NCBI GenBank assembly: GCA_910587405.1
Contig: CAJUKS010000003.1
Span: forward strand, 124,001-188,000
DNA length: 64,000 bases
Direction of reading: 5' to 3'
DNA from: an uncultured Alphaproteobacteria bacterium
Lineage (GTDB): Bacteria > Pseudomonadota > Alphaproteobacteria > RF32 > CAG-239
Below, piece by piece: positions 7,967 to 17,873 of the stretch (position 1 is its first letter; each line of letters starts with the position of its first letter). A program made the translations under genes and the position numbers. Under the pieces are notes generated by a model that worked only from the letters and a program-made list of their open reading frames with translations, was not told the DNA's origin and searched no databases.

Positions 7967-10438
7967 TCAGTCGACCGGTTGAATATGCCAGATTTTGTCG
8001 GCATATTCCATCACTGCGCGATCACTGGAGAACCTGCCGATTCGGGCAACGTTGTCAATTGCCATCTTGGCCCATTTGTTGCGATCAAGATAATCATGCT
8101 CGGCCCGATGCAGCGCTTGGTTAAATTCGGCCAGATCCGCCAACACCATATAATAGTCGCGCGACAACAGTTCTTCATAGATCATCTTAAACAGCAAAAC
8201 GTACTCTTTCTGGCAGAACATATTCGAATTGAGCGAATTCATGATGCGTTTGATATAATCGGAACGGTCATAGATTTCTTGCGGTTTATACGAATTGTGG
8301 CTGTGCATTTCGGCAATTTGCTCTTCGCGCAGACCGAACAGATAGAAATTGTCTTCACCGACCGCCTCGCGGATTTCGATGTTGGCGCCGTCATAGGTGC
8401 CGACGGTGAGCGCGCCGTTAAGCGCAAATTTCATATTGCCGGTGCCCGATGCCTCAAAGCCGGCGGTTGAGTTCTGGATACTGACGTCCGCAGCCGGAAT
8501 CAGCAGTTCGGCCAGCGATACTTTGTAATCGGGAATAAAGACAACTTTAATTTTGTCATTAACCCGGGGATCGTGGTTGACAACGTCCGCCACATTGTTG
8601 ATCAATTTGATGATCAGTTTGGCAAAGTTGTAAGAAGGCGCGGCCTTGCCTGCGAAAATATAAGTTTTCGGGTAGGGTGGAACCGCATTGTCTTTGATAA
8701 TTGCCAAATAATCGCCGATAACCTGTAAAATTGTCATCAGTTGGCGTTTGTACTCGTGAATCCGCTTGGCCTGAACAATGAAAATACTGTCGGGATTGAC
8801 CGCCACGCCGGTGGTCTTGAAAATTTTCTTGGCCAGTCTTTCTTTGTTTTCGCGTTTAATTCTAAGAAAATCGTCCACAAACTGCGGGTCATCGTCAAAA
8901 TCTTCCAACTGTTGCAGGAAGTCGAGGTTGGTGATCCAGTCGTCGCCGATCTTGGAAGAGATCAGAGTAGCCAGCGGCGTGTTGGCATGATACAGCCAGC
9001 GCCGCGGCGTGATGCCGTTGGTGACGTTGATGAATTTTTCCGGCCACAGTTCGTAAAATTCGGGAACCAGACGGGTTTTCAACAATTCGGAGTGAATTTT
9101 GGCAACGCCGTTGACTTTGAAGGAACCGACGATGGACAGATTGGCCATGCGGATAATCTGATTGCCGCCGTCACCGGAAACAATCGAAACTTTGCCCAGT
9201 TTGTCGGGGCGGTCGGCGAATTTGGTGCGTGCAAATTCAATAAAGCGGCGGTTGATTTCGAAAATGATTTGCAAATGCCGCGGCAGCATCCGACCCAGCA
9301 TCCAGGCCGGCCACACTTCCAACGCCTCCGGCAGCAGCGTATGGTTGGTATAAGCGAAAATTTTGGTCGTAATTTCCCAGGCGGCGTTCCAAGACTGTCC
9401 GTAAACGTCGATCAGTTGGTGCATCATTTCGGGGATGGCCAGTGCCGGATGGGTGTCGTTGAGCTGAATGCAAATGTATTCAGGCATCCGGTGGAAGTCG
9501 TTGCTTTTTTCCATAAAGCGACGGATAATGTCCTGAATGGCACAGGAAACAAAGAAATATTGTTGTTTAAGACGCAGTTCCTTGCCCGATTCGATCGCAT
9601 CCGAGGGATACAAAACTTTGGAAATGGTTTCGTTTTCGATTTTGTCTTTTAACGCGTCGATATAGCCGCCTTTGTTAAAGACGTTGATGTCAAGCTGTTC
9701 GTCGCCTTCGGCCGAGAACAAGCGCAGGTAGTTGACTGATTTGCCGTTGTAGCCGACAATCGGAAAATCAAACGGAATGCCGTAAATGTGGCTGGAATTT
9801 TTCCAAATGAACAGCGGTTCGCCGTTGGGCGCATATTGGGTTTCGACCTCGCCGTACATCGGAATGGAAATGCGGCGGTCGGGGCGGGCAAACTGCCACG
9901 GTGAATCTTCGCCGTCCCAGCTGTCGGCCATTTCGACCTGATAACCGTTTTCGAATTTTTGTTTAAACAGACCGTATTCGTAGTTGATGCCGTAACCGAA
10001 ACCGGGAATGGCAAGCGAGGCCATCGAATCAAGATAACAGGCCGCCAGTCGTCCCAAACCGCCGTTGCCGAGAGCGGGGTCGTATTCGGTATCAAATATT
10101 TCTTCCAAAGATTCCCAAGGCCAGCCGTCGATTTTGATATTTTTTAAAATGTCAAACAAACCGAGATTGTGGAGATTGTTTTCCAACGAACGTCCGATCA
10201 GATATTCGATGGAAAGGTAATAGACCCGTTTGGAGTTGGCTTTGTTATAACGGGCGATGGTTTGATACATCCGGTCCATGGCAAATTCGCGCACTGCCAG
10301 GGCAATCACTTTCATTGCCTCTTCCTTGCTGATTTCGCAGGTACGTTTGCCGATAAAGTATTTTATGTAATGTTCAATCGAAAGTTTTAATCTGGCTTTG
10401 TCGATTTCATTTAAAATAACCGAGTTTTCCTTTACCAT
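7967..10438 (-). CDS. glgP: Glycogen phosphorylase
   Basis: Catalyses phosphorolysis of alpha-1,4-glucan to glucose-1-phosphate in the cytoplasm, with a pyridoxal-phosphate cofactor. At 823 residues it has the normal family length. The PLP region EASGTGNMKFALNGALTVG is present, with the lysine of GNMKF encoded near 8430. Other family signatures are SIEYLIGRSLENNL, GNGGLGRLAACYLDS and NVTNGITPRRWL. The start ATG has AGGAGAG 5 bp upstream. It is separate from, and on the opposite strand to, the glgB-glgX-malQ operon 15 kb away; together they would remodel and degrade glycogen. It ends at a 17-bp hairpin. Confidence 0.97.
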   Translation of the reverse strand: MVKENSVILNEIDKARLKLSIEHYIKYFIGKRTCEISKEEAMKVIALAVREFAMDRMYQTIARYNKANSKRVYYLSIEYLIGRSLENNLHNLGLFDILKNIKIDGWPWESLEEIFDTEYDPALGNGGLGRLAACYLDSMASLAIPGFGYGINYEYGLFKQKFENGYQVEMADSWDGEDSPWQFARPDRRISIPMYGEVETQYAPNGEPLFIWKNSSHIYGIPFDFPIVGYNGKSVNYLRLFSAEGDEQLDINVFNKGGYIDALKDKIENETISKVLYPSDAIESGKELRLKQQYFFVSCAIQDIIRRFMEKSNDFHRMPEYICIQLNDTHPALAIPEMMHQLIDVYGQSWNAAWEITTKIFAYTNHTLLPEALEVWPAWMLGRMLPRHLQIIFEINRRFIEFARTKFADRPDKLGKVSIVSGDGGNQIIRMANLSIVGSFKVNGVAKIHSELLKTRLVPEFYELWPEKFINVTNGITPRRWLYHANTPLATLISSKIGDDWITNLDFLQQLEDFDDDPQFVDDFLRIKRENKERLAKKIFKTTGVAVNPDSIFIVQAKRIHEYKRQLMTILQVIGDYLAIIKDNAVPPYPKTYIFAGKAAPSYNFAKLIIKLINNVADVVNHDPRVNDKIKVVFIPDYKVSLAELLIPAADVSIQNSTAGFEASGTGNMKFALNGALTVGTYDGANIEIREAVGEDNFYLFGLREEQIAEMHSHNSYKPQEIYDRSDYIKRIMNSLNSNMFCQKEYVLLFKMIYEELLSRDYYMVLADLAEFNQALHRAEHDYLDRNKWAKMAIDNVARIGRFSSDRAVMEYADKIWHIQPVD

Positions 10439-10580
10439 TTTCTCTCCTGTTTTTTATCAATTTGGTCTGTTTTAACCATACGCGGCAATTGTTTGAGATA
10501 TCGTTAACAAAGCGGATATAATCATTAATAAATTGTAATTGCAGTGGGCGCCGTTTGTTTTTTGAGGGAACAATATTTTA

Positions 10581-10608
10581 TTGCAATCGGCAAAAAATAT
10601 AATATAAT
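10581..10608 (+). promoter_or_regulatory. Sigma-70-type promoter of tolC
   Basis: TTGCAA (10581-10586), 16-bp spacer, TATAAT (10603-10608), 32 bp before the start codon. Confidence 0.65.
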
Positions 10609-10640
10609 CACCGGAAGCTAAAGTTAAAAGAGGTATCATA

Positions 10641-11999
10641 ATGAAAAAATATTTTGCATCAGTTTTGATGAGCAGCGTCTTGTTGTGTTCGCCGGTTCGG
10701 GCGGAAACGATTTTTGAGGCTTTGGGCGAAGCCTACAACAGCAACCCGGATTTGCAGGCACAACGTGCTTACCTGCGTTCGGTTGACGAGAATGTGGCAA
10801 TTGCCAAATCGGGCTATCGGCCTTCGATTGATTTAACCGGCGGTTATAACGATACCCGCAATAACAATGACAGCAACAACAACGATGACGGGAGCCGTAC
10901 ATCTTCGATCGGTGCCCGCATCAGCCAGCCGTTGTTTAACGGTTTGTCGACCTATAATTCGGTTCGTGCCGCCGACAGCACGGTTCGCGCTGAGCAATAC
11001 AATTTGTCAAATTATGAGCAGTCGGTGTTCTTAAGCGCCTCGGAAGCTTATTTGAACGTGGTTCGCGACGCGGCGATCGTCGATTTGCAAAAGAGCAACG
11101 AAAAACTGCTTAAAAAGCAGCTTGATGAAACGATTGAACGTTTTAACGTCGGCGAACTGACCCGCACCGACGTCGCTCAGGCCCGTTCCAGCCTGTCACA
11201 GGCGACCGCCAGCCGCATCAGTGCCGAAGGCAACCTGCAGGTTTCGCGTGCCGTTTACAAGCAGATTATCGGCCGGCAGCCGGAGAACTTGAAGGAACCT
11301 GACAACATTCATGAGTTTTTGCCCGCAACTTTTGAGCAGGCGTTGGATTATACCATGGTTAACAACTATGATGTCTTGGCTGCCAAACAGGCTTTGGCTG
11401 CCCGGGAATATACGGTTAAAGCCAACTATGGCTCTTTGCTGCCGCAGATTGCCGCCACCGGCGAAGTCGCTCAGGTTAAAAACGATCCCAAACACAGCGG
11501 GCTGAACGACAGCACGGTTGACAGCGTCGAGTTCGGTGTTAACCTGACGGTTCCTTTGTATGATGCCGGCGAAAACCGCGCCATTATCCGTCAGAGCAAA
11601 TATGCCAAATGGCAGGCGCATGAACAGGTATTGAGTGCGGAACGTCTGGCCGTTTCCAGCATTACCAGTTATTGGGAGTCGATGGTTGCCAACGATGCGA
11701 TGATTAAGGCTTTGCAAGATCAGGTCAAGGCCAACGAAATTGCCCTCGACGGCGTTAAAAAGGAAGAAGCGCTGGGCAACCGGACGGTTTTGGATGTTTT
11801 AAATGCTTATCAGTCGTTGCTTGATTCTAAAGTAGACGTTGTCAAAGCACGCCGCGAGTATTATCTTTCGGCTATGCAGGTTATGCAGGCGATGGGTAAG
11901 CTGACCGCCGAAAACCTCAAACTTAATGTGGAATTGTATCATCCGAAACAGCATTATAAAGAAACCCGCGATAAGTGGTTTTCGCTGTCGGCGGATTAA
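10641..11999 (+). CDS. tolC: TolC-family outer-membrane channel
   Basis: A trimeric outer-membrane duct used by type I secretion and efflux systems. 452 residues, close to the usual TolC length. The signal peptide is MKKYFASVLMSSVLLCSPVRA, cut before ETIFEAL. The first repeat shows ALGEAYNSNPDLQAQRA and the second ALDYTMVNNYDVLAAKQAL, the duplicated outer-membrane-efflux pattern. It also has ISQPLFNG and the helix pair NVGELTRTDVAQARSSLSQA, as in alphaproteobacterial TolC. A TTGCAA/TATAAT promoter and an AGAGG ribosome site precede it. The next genes are popZ and valS, an order common in Alphaproteobacteria. Its sorting as a true TolC, in contrast to the lipoprotein at 2698-4602, is well supported. 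Confidence 0.93.
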   Translation: MKKYFASVLMSSVLLCSPVRAETIFEALGEAYNSNPDLQAQRAYLRSVDENVAIAKSGYRPSIDLTGGYNDTRNNNDSNNNDDGSRTSSIGARISQPLFNGLSTYNSVRAADSTVRAEQYNLSNYEQSVFLSASEAYLNVVRDAAIVDLQKSNEKLLKKQLDETIERFNVGELTRTDVAQARSSLSQATASRISAEGNLQVSRAVYKQIIGRQPENLKEPDNIHEFLPATFEQALDYTMVNNYDVLAAKQALAAREYTVKANYGSLLPQIAATGEVAQVKNDPKHSGLNDSTVDSVEFGVNLTVPLYDAGENRAIIRQSKYAKWQAHEQVLSAERLAVSSITSYWESMVANDAMIKALQDQVKANEIALDGVKKEEALGNRTVLDVLNAYQSLLDSKVDVVKARREYYLSAMQVMQAMGKLTAENLKLNVELYHPKQHYKETRDKWFSLSAD

Positions 12000-12023
12000 C
12001 AAAAATAAGACAGGGTGAGAAAT

Positions 12024-12716
12024 ATGGCAGCAGAACAGGAACCAAAAGAACTTTCAATGGCGGAAATTCTGGCTTCGATCCGCAAAATTTTGGAAGAAAA
12101 CGGCGCTGAAGAAGCTCGTCGGCATCAAGATGATGACGACGAAGTTTTGGAACTGACTTCTTCGATGATTGTCGCAGAGGCAAGCCCGGCAAAGAAAGAA
12201 GAAAATTTTGCTGCCAAAACCGAGATTATACCGGATTTTGAAAGTGAGTTGCTCCCGGTTCGCCAGCCGTCGCCGGCATCTAAGCCGGAACCGCATCCGG
12301 AACATCGGCCCCAGCCGCCGCATCCTCATCCCGAAGCCCCGCGGCCGCCCAAGCCGGAACCGCGGCCGGAGCATCGGCCCGAACCGCCGCATCCTCATCC
12401 CGAAGCCCCGCGGCCGCCCAAGCCGGAACCGCATCCGGTTTCACGGGATGTTTCGGAAGAGATTATCCGCAGTTTTACCCGTATGTTTGAACAAAACGAT
12501 TTTCGCCGGAAGACCGAACAGCCGGTTTTTGATGCCGATGCGTTGTTGCGGCAGATTGCTCAACAGGCGGTATCGGCGCGTCTGGATAACCTGATGTTGC
12601 AAAATATGGTCAAAGAAACGATTGTTCCCGTTCTGGAAGAATGGCTTTCGCATTATCTTCCCAAACTGGTTGCCGAAGAAGTCGAACGAGTGATGGTAAA
12701 GGCCGGCAGACGCTGA
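12024..12716 (+). CDS. popZ: PopZ-like cell-pole organizing protein (DUF2497)
   Basis: Polar scaffold protein that anchors the chromosome origin region in Alphaproteobacteria. 230 residues. The N-terminal helix SMAEILASIRKILEEN and the C-terminal oligomerisation helices LDNLMLQNMVKETIVPVLEEWLSHYLPKLVAEEVERVM-type match DUF2497. Between them lies an acidic then proline-rich, disordered linker containing a 23-residue repeat (12282-12437). The start ATG at 12024 has AGGGTGAG 4 bp upstream; a GTG at 12015 is in frame but lies inside that ribosome site. The position between tolC and valS, 102 bp before valS, supports the assignment. Confidence 0.85.
   Translation: MAAEQEPKELSMAEILASIRKILEENGAEEARRHQDDDDEVLELTSSMIVAEASPAKKEENFAAKTEIIPDFESELLPVRQPSPASKPEPHPEHRPQPPHPHPEAPRPPKPEPRPEHRPEPPHPHPEAPRPPKPEPHPVSRDVSEEIIRSFTRMFEQNDFRRKTEQPVFDADALLRQIAQQAVSARLDNLMLQNMVKETIVPVLEEWLSHYLPKLVAEEVERVMVKAGRR
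12282..12437 (+). repeat. 69-bp tandem repeat in the PopZ linker
   Basis: Two nearly identical 69-bp units (12282-12350 and 12351-12419) and a partial third encode KPEPxPEHRPxPPHPHPEAP followed by RPP. The unit is a whole number of codons (23), so copy-number change would lengthen or shorten the proline-rich linker without frameshift. Confidence 0.85.
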
Positions 12717-12818
12717 CAAATCGCAGCGCCGGCCTCCCTTGATATGCCCCGGGCTTGCGCCTTGCGGGCGGTTTGTGCTTTTATTTGTTGAACAAAATTA
12801 CTGAAAACTGGAAAAAAT

Positions 12819-15485
12819 ATGCTAGACAAGACTTACGACCCGAAAAATTTTGAAGAAAAAATTTATGCCGAGTGGGAAGCCGCCGGCGACTTTAAACCCA
12901 ACATGAACAAAAATAAAGAAGCCTTTGCCGTTGTTATTCCGCCGCCGAACGTTACCGGCGTGCTGCACATGGGGCATGCGTTGGATGACACCTTGCAGGA
13001 TATCCTGATCCGCTATAACCGGATGCAGGGTAAAAACGTGTTATGGCAGCCGGGAATGGATCATGCCGGAATTGCCACTCAGATGGTGGTTGAACGAAAT
13101 CTGGCTGCCGAAGGCATCACCCGTCATGACCTGGGGCGCGAAAAATTTATTGAAACCGTATGGCAGTGGAAAGAAAAATCGGGCGGCACCATTTGCAAAC
13201 AGTTGCGTCGGCTCGGCGCCTCGTGCGACTGGTCGCGTTCGCGCTTTACCATGGATGAAGGACTGTCGCGTGCCGTACGCAAAATCTTTGTCCGTCTGTA
13301 CAAGGACGGTCTGATTTATAAGGCCAAGAAGCTGGTTAACTGGGACTCCAAATTTATGACCGCCGTTTCCGATCTGGAAGTGATTCAGAAGGAAACCGTC
13401 GGCAAAATGTATTATTACAAATATCCGATCAAAGGCGAGGAAGGGCAGTTTGTTCACATTGCCACCACCCGTCCCGAAACCATGTTCGGCGATACCGCGG
13501 TTGCCGTTTCCAAAGACAATGAAAAACTGAAACATCTGATCGGCAAGGAATGCATTGTTCCGATTATCAATCGGGCAATTCCGATTGTGGCGGATGATCA
13601 TGCCGACCCCGAAAAAGGAACCGGTGCGGTTAAAATTACCCCGGCACATGATTTTAACGACTTTGAAGTCGGCAAACGCCACAACCTGCCGTTGATCAAT
13701 ATTCTCAATCCCGACGCCACTCTCAACGAGAACACGCCGTTTGCCGGTATGGATACTCAAACGGCCCGGAAGGCAACGATTGCCGAGCTGGAAAAATTGG
13801 GACTGATGGAAAAAATCGAAGATCATCCGATGGTTATTCCGTACGGCGATCGTTCCAACGTCGTGATTGAACCGTTGTTGACCGATCAGTGGTTTGTCGA
13901 TGCGCCGACTTTGGCCAAAGAAGCCATCCGTGCGGTCGAAGACGGCGAAATGCAGTTTGTGCCCAAGTCCTATGAAAAGACCTATTTTGAATGGATGCGC
14001 AATATCCAGCCGTGGTGTATTTCCCGTCAATTGTGGTGGGGACACCAGATGCCGATTTGGTATGGTCCCGACGGTGAAATCTTTTGTGAAGAAAATGCCG
14101 AAGAAGCTCAGGCCGCTGCCGACAAACATTATGGCAAGCCGGTTGAACTGACACGCGAGACCGATGTGCTGGATACCTGGTTTTCTTCCGGTTTGTGGGC
14201 GTTCTCAACCATGGGTTGGCCGGACAAAAGTGAATATTTGGATGCTTTTTATCCGACTTCGGTACTGGTAACCGGTTTTGACATTATTTTCTTCTGGGTT
14301 GCCCGGATGATGATGATGAGCATGTATGTTATGAAAAAAGTGCCGTTCAAAAAAGCTTATATTCACGGTTTGGTCCGCGACGAACAGGGACGCAAAATGT
14401 CAAAGTCCAAAGGTAACACGGTTGATCCGATGGAAATTATCGAGAAATACGGTGCCGATGCGTTGCGCTTCTTTATGGCCGCGATGGAAACCCAGGGGCG
14501 TGATATCAATGTTTCGGAAGCCCGTATTCAGGGTTATCGCAATTTTGCCACCAAACTGTGGAACTCCGCCCGTTTTGGCGAGATGAACCGGTGCGAATTG
14601 CCGCAAGGCTTTGATGAAGATAAAGTCGAACACCCGGTTAACCGCTGGATTGTCGCCAAAGTTAAGCAGGCGACTGCCGAGTTGACCGAAAATTTGAACA
14701 ACTTCCGCTTTTCCGATGCTGCCAACACTGTTTATCAGTTTGTTTGGGGCGCGTTCTGCGACTGGTATATCGAAATGATTAAACCGATTTTGTATGGCGA
14801 TAACGAAGCCGAAAAAGCAGAAACCCGTGCGGCATTTGCCTGGGTATTCAATCGGATTCTGGTGATCCTGCATCCGTTTATGCCGTTTATTACCAGTGAG
14901 TTGTGGAACAATACCGGCATCCGCGGCGAACGCTTAATCAATGCCTCGTGGCCGCAAAACGAAGATTACAGTGTTTCGGCAATCGGCGATATCGATTGGG
15001 TGATCGAATTGATCGGTTCCATCCGCTCGCTGCGCGCGGAAATGAACTTGCCCGCCGGCGCCCGACTGACAGTATGGCTGCAAGGTGCAAATGCCGAATC
15101 TCTGACGCATTTGCAGCAGTTCAAAACCATTATCTGTTCGTTGGCGCGGTTGGAAGATATTGCCGGTTACAACGGTGAGGTAACGCCGGATATGGTTCAA
15201 AGCGTATTCCGCGAAGCCTCGATGCTGATTCCGTTGAAAGGCATTGTGGATTTTGCGGCCGAGCGTGAACGTCTGCAAAAGGAACTGGCGGCGTTGGAAC
15301 AAAATTTGGCCGGGTATGAACGCAAGCTTGCCAACCCCAGTTTTGTCGAACGGGCACCGAAAGCCGTGGTTGACGAAGAAAAACGGCGTCGGGCCGAAGC
15401 TTTGGACAATAAGGCCAAGGTTGAAAAAGCTCTGCAGCGCATTAAAGCAAGCGAGGGCGTTCAAAGCTCTTCTCAGGCATCGTAA
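12819..15485 (+). CDS. valS: Valyl-tRNA synthetase
   Basis: Class I aminoacyl-tRNA synthetase that charges tRNA-Val. 888 residues. The ATP-binding signature HMGH (in VLHMGHALDD, near residue 47) and KMSKSKG (near residue 525) are both present. An editing domain with TTRPETMFGDTAVAV lies between them, and a C-terminal coiled-coil arm (ERERLQKELAALEQNL) at the end is typical of ValRS. The start is ATG at 12819, in frame with YDPKNFEEKIY, the usual N-terminus. It follows popZ as in other Alphaproteobacteria. An imperfect hairpin with TTTT ends the unit. Confidence 0.97.
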   Translation: MLDKTYDPKNFEEKIYAEWEAAGDFKPNMNKNKEAFAVVIPPPNVTGVLHMGHALDDTLQDILIRYNRMQGKNVLWQPGMDHAGIATQMVVERNLAAEGITRHDLGREKFIETVWQWKEKSGGTICKQLRRLGASCDWSRSRFTMDEGLSRAVRKIFVRLYKDGLIYKAKKLVNWDSKFMTAVSDLEVIQKETVGKMYYYKYPIKGEEGQFVHIATTRPETMFGDTAVAVSKDNEKLKHLIGKECIVPIINRAIPIVADDHADPEKGTGAVKITPAHDFNDFEVGKRHNLPLINILNPDATLNENTPFAGMDTQTARKATIAELEKLGLMEKIEDHPMVIPYGDRSNVVIEPLLTDQWFVDAPTLAKEAIRAVEDGEMQFVPKSYEKTYFEWMRNIQPWCISRQLWWGHQMPIWYGPDGEIFCEENAEEAQAAADKHYGKPVELTRETDVLDTWFSSGLWAFSTMGWPDKSEYLDAFYPTSVLVTGFDIIFFWVARMMMMSMYVMKKVPFKKAYIHGLVRDEQGRKMSKSKGNTVDPMEIIEKYGADALRFFMAAMETQGRDINVSEARIQGYRNFATKLWNSARFGEMNRCELPQGFDEDKVEHPVNRWIVAKVKQATAELTENLNNFRFSDAANTVYQFVWGAFCDWYIEMIKPILYGDNEAEKAETRAAFAWVFNRILVILHPFMPFITSELWNNTGIRGERLINASWPQNEDYSVSAIGDIDWVIELIGSIRSLRAEMNLPAGARLTVWLQGANAESLTHLQQFKTIICSLARLEDIAGYNGEVTPDMVQSVFREASMLIPLKGIVDFAAERERLQKELAALEQNLAGYERKLANPSFVERAPKAVVDEEKRRRAEALDNKAKVEKALQRIKASEGVQSSSQAS

Positions 15486-15504
15486 TTTAAAAACAGATGC
15501 TGTG

Positions 15505-15536
15505 AAAGGTCAGCCGTGTTTTGCGACCGGCCTTTT
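15505..15536 (+). terminator. Probable terminator of valS
   Basis: Imperfect hairpin between AAAGGTCAGCCG and CGACCGGCCTTTT, starting 20 bp after the valS stop. Confidence 0.5.
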
Positions 15537-15613
15537 CTGATTGTGTTTTCAGATGCCGAATGTTTATCCTTAGTGCGTTCGGCTGCGAAAATACGTTTTT
15601 TTCCGAATAAATG

Positions 15614-15643
15614 AAAACCCCGGGCAATAAGTCCGGGGTTTGA
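15614..15643 (-). terminator. Terminator of the 705-residue unknown gene
   Basis: AAACCCCGG and CCGGGGTTT around a short loop, followed on the minus strand by TTTT, 9 bp past the stop codon of the minus-strand gene. Confidence 0.7.
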
Positions 15644-15651
15644 GTTGTCTG

Positions 15652-17769
15652 TTAATATGTGTTTTGTGTCCGTCGCCGACCATAATTTCCGTTTGTCGGT
15701 TGGCCGTTGTTTGCACCGTTGTTGCCATGCGGTGCATGCGGATCCTGCTGAGGTGCACCGGCCTGATGTCCGGCAGCTCCCCGATTGAGGGTATGGCGCA
15801 GTTCTTCCTTCAGCTTGTTGAAATCGTGCTTCGGTGTACCGATCCGGATGACAACAATCGGCGGCAAACCGATATCGGCCAGCTCGGTTTTAACGTTGTC
15901 GATTTCCGTACTCGCTTCAGTCAGGTACGGCGTAACCGCATCACGGGCAGCATTACCCTTATAAAAATCGTCTTTGACCAATTTGCGATATTCTTCTTCA
16001 ATTTTGTTTTTGGCCCGTTTTTGCTGAGTTTCCTGCATCGTTTTGAAAAGATAAATGGCGGCTTCGGGAGGCATTTCACGCATCGGGATATCTTCATGTC
16101 CGTTGATGTAAGCCTTGAATTTCTCTTTTTCTTCCGGGGTGAGGGAAGTGCACTGATCGGAAACCAGATAACCGATCGTGGCATCTTTTTTACCAATTCC
16201 GTCATTGTAAGCGGCATACAGTTTAGCCACGGCTTTGGCGGCGCCGATGGCTGCTGCCGCACCGTCCGGGTTGCCGGAACCGTTTGCTTTAATAATGTCT
16301 TCGTAAGCGTAACGCAGGCCGAAGTCTTCCCACCAATCGCGGAACGGCGAGAAATTGTAGGCGCCGACGGCATGGCGGACGCAACGGCATTCGGCATCGT
16401 TTTTATTTTTGGGATCATCCCATTGAATACCTTTTTGCTGCAACTGATAAGCCAATTGCAAGGCGAGGTCGCGGCGATATTTGATAACTTTGGGGTTGTT
16501 TTTGCCGTTTTTGCCTTCGGCGGCGTCAATCATTTTGTCAAATTTGGTTTGGGACAGTTTGAGGTCAACCGGCACAATCAACGCGCGGCCGCAGCCAAGC
16601 CGGATCGCCGTCTCGTTGGCGTCGCTCAAAGTACCGAATTTTACCCGTTTGATGCCGGCGTCTTTATAAGCGTCCATAATACGATCGGCATAATTGTCGT
16701 TAAGCACTTTGCCGCTTGGCAGCGAGAACGAAACTTCCAAACGTCCGTTTTCGTCCATGCGAACATACAGTTTGCATTCGTGGCGGGTTTTGACATCTTT
16801 GGTTTTGCTGTCAATAACGCCGTCTTGTTGCATATTTTCGGGATTTTCTTTTTCAAAAGCGGTGAACACGGTGTAGCCGCCTTTGTGGGTTACAAAATAG
16901 CTCAATCCGCGGCGTTTGTTTTTATCCATCCATTTCGTCAGGGACTGAATCGCGTTTTCATAGGCATCGGCCGGCGCTTTGTTGGTGTCGCCGCCGCGTA
17001 CCGGAATTGCGCCGGTTACCGGAATGTCGGGAGTGTTGTCGCCGTTGCCGTTGTTGTTGTCGTCCGGTGTCTGAGTTTCGTCGTTGGCAGCCTGCTCGAC
17101 GGCCAGCGGAGCGGCGGCGCTGTAGCCGGTGTCTTCGCCTTGGCGCCCGATTTCTTGTTTAATGTCATCTTTGGCCGCGGCAAACATTTCGCCGGTGGTC
17201 TGATCGGCGTTTTCCAGCTTAAGCGAGTCCATATCGATAAAGGATGCCAGACCGCGGCGGTCAAGGTAAGCCAGCATTTCTTTCAAGCGGTCCGGAGTCA
17301 TGCCGGAGGGATCAAAATAAAGCTTGCCGTCATGAATTTGGAACGAAATATCGGTCGGTTTCATAATGTCAACCGCCAAAAACAGATTGCCGTTCTGATC
17401 TTCGCAAATTCGGGCGTTGGCACGTTCGCTTTCTTTAGCTCTGTCTCCTTCGCCTTCGGAGACGGTTTCTGCGTTGGTGGCGTTTTTCAAGGCATACAAG
17501 GTCGTATAAAGCTCGGGATTTTTCTGATAAACGTCCAACTCGTCGCAAGCGTTTTTGTAAGCGACTTCTTCCTTGCGTTTGCGCAGATAGGCTTCGCGTG
17601 CGGCGCGGTCGTCGCCGAGATCTTCGGGAATTTCAATAGCCTTCCGGATATGGCTTTCGAGGACATTGCGAACCTCTTCGGCGGTATGTGTCCGGTTTTG
17701 GGCAAATTTTTGCAAGTCCAGTTCCATAAAGGGCTTGCCTGCAGTGTTGTTTGTTGCTTTCGTTACCAT
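15652..17769 (-). CDS. Large hypothetical protein, unrecognised
   Basis: 705 residues, no signal peptide or membrane segment, hydrophilic and charged, so probably cytoplasmic. I recognise no family. Visible parts: an N-terminal helical region (residues 1-110), a middle alpha/beta stretch (LFLAVDIMKPTDISFQIHDG), a low-complexity linker PDDNNNGNGDNTPDIP near residue 260, a second globular part with CKLYVRMDENGRLEVSFSLPSG, and a disordered Gly/Asn/Gln/Pro-rich tail (HQAGAPQQDPHAPHGNNG) ending in basic GRRRTQNTY. An open frame of 716 codons also runs on the opposite strand, but its Phe/Val-rich, Arg-poor translation looks like an antisense shadow. The start ATG has GGAGGATT 4 bp upstream on the minus strand. 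The gene stands alone, upstream of lexA on the same strand. Confidence 0.65.
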   Translation of the reverse strand: MVTKATNNTAGKPFMELDLQKFAQNRTHTAEEVRNVLESHIRKAIEIPEDLGDDRAAREAYLRKRKEEVAYKNACDELDVYQKNPELYTTLYALKNATNAETVSEGEGDRAKESERANARICEDQNGNLFLAVDIMKPTDISFQIHDGKLYFDPSGMTPDRLKEMLAYLDRRGLASFIDMDSLKLENADQTTGEMFAAAKDDIKQEIGRQGEDTGYSAAAPLAVEQAANDETQTPDDNNNGNGDNTPDIPVTGAIPVRGGDTNKAPADAYENAIQSLTKWMDKNKRRGLSYFVTHKGGYTVFTAFEKENPENMQQDGVIDSKTKDVKTRHECKLYVRMDENGRLEVSFSLPSGKVLNDNYADRIMDAYKDAGIKRVKFGTLSDANETAIRLGCGRALIVPVDLKLSQTKFDKMIDAAEGKNGKNNPKVIKYRRDLALQLAYQLQQKGIQWDDPKNKNDAECRCVRHAVGAYNFSPFRDWWEDFGLRYAYEDIIKANGSGNPDGAAAAIGAAKAVAKLYAAYNDGIGKKDATIGYLVSDQCTSLTPEEKEKFKAYINGHEDIPMREMPPEAAIYLFKTMQETQQKRAKNKIEEEYRKLVKDDFYKGNAARDAVTPYLTEASTEIDNVKTELADIGLPPIVVIRIGTPKHDFNKLKEELRHTLNRGAAGHQAGAPQQDPHAPHGNNGANNGQPTNGNYGRRRTQNTY

Positions 17770-17873
17770 AAAATCCTCCGCATAAGCTGAAATATTAAAA
17801 ATATCATAACATGATTATACAAAAAAGCAAGCGTTTTTTGACAAAAAAGAGATGGCGATGCGTTAAAAAATCA

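Noticed and set aside
15640..17790. 716-codon open frame on the plus strand opposite the 705-residue gene
   Set aside because: Its translation is Phe/Val-rich with no family-like features and no ribosome site. The minus-strand frame has a normal composition, a ribosome site and a terminator.
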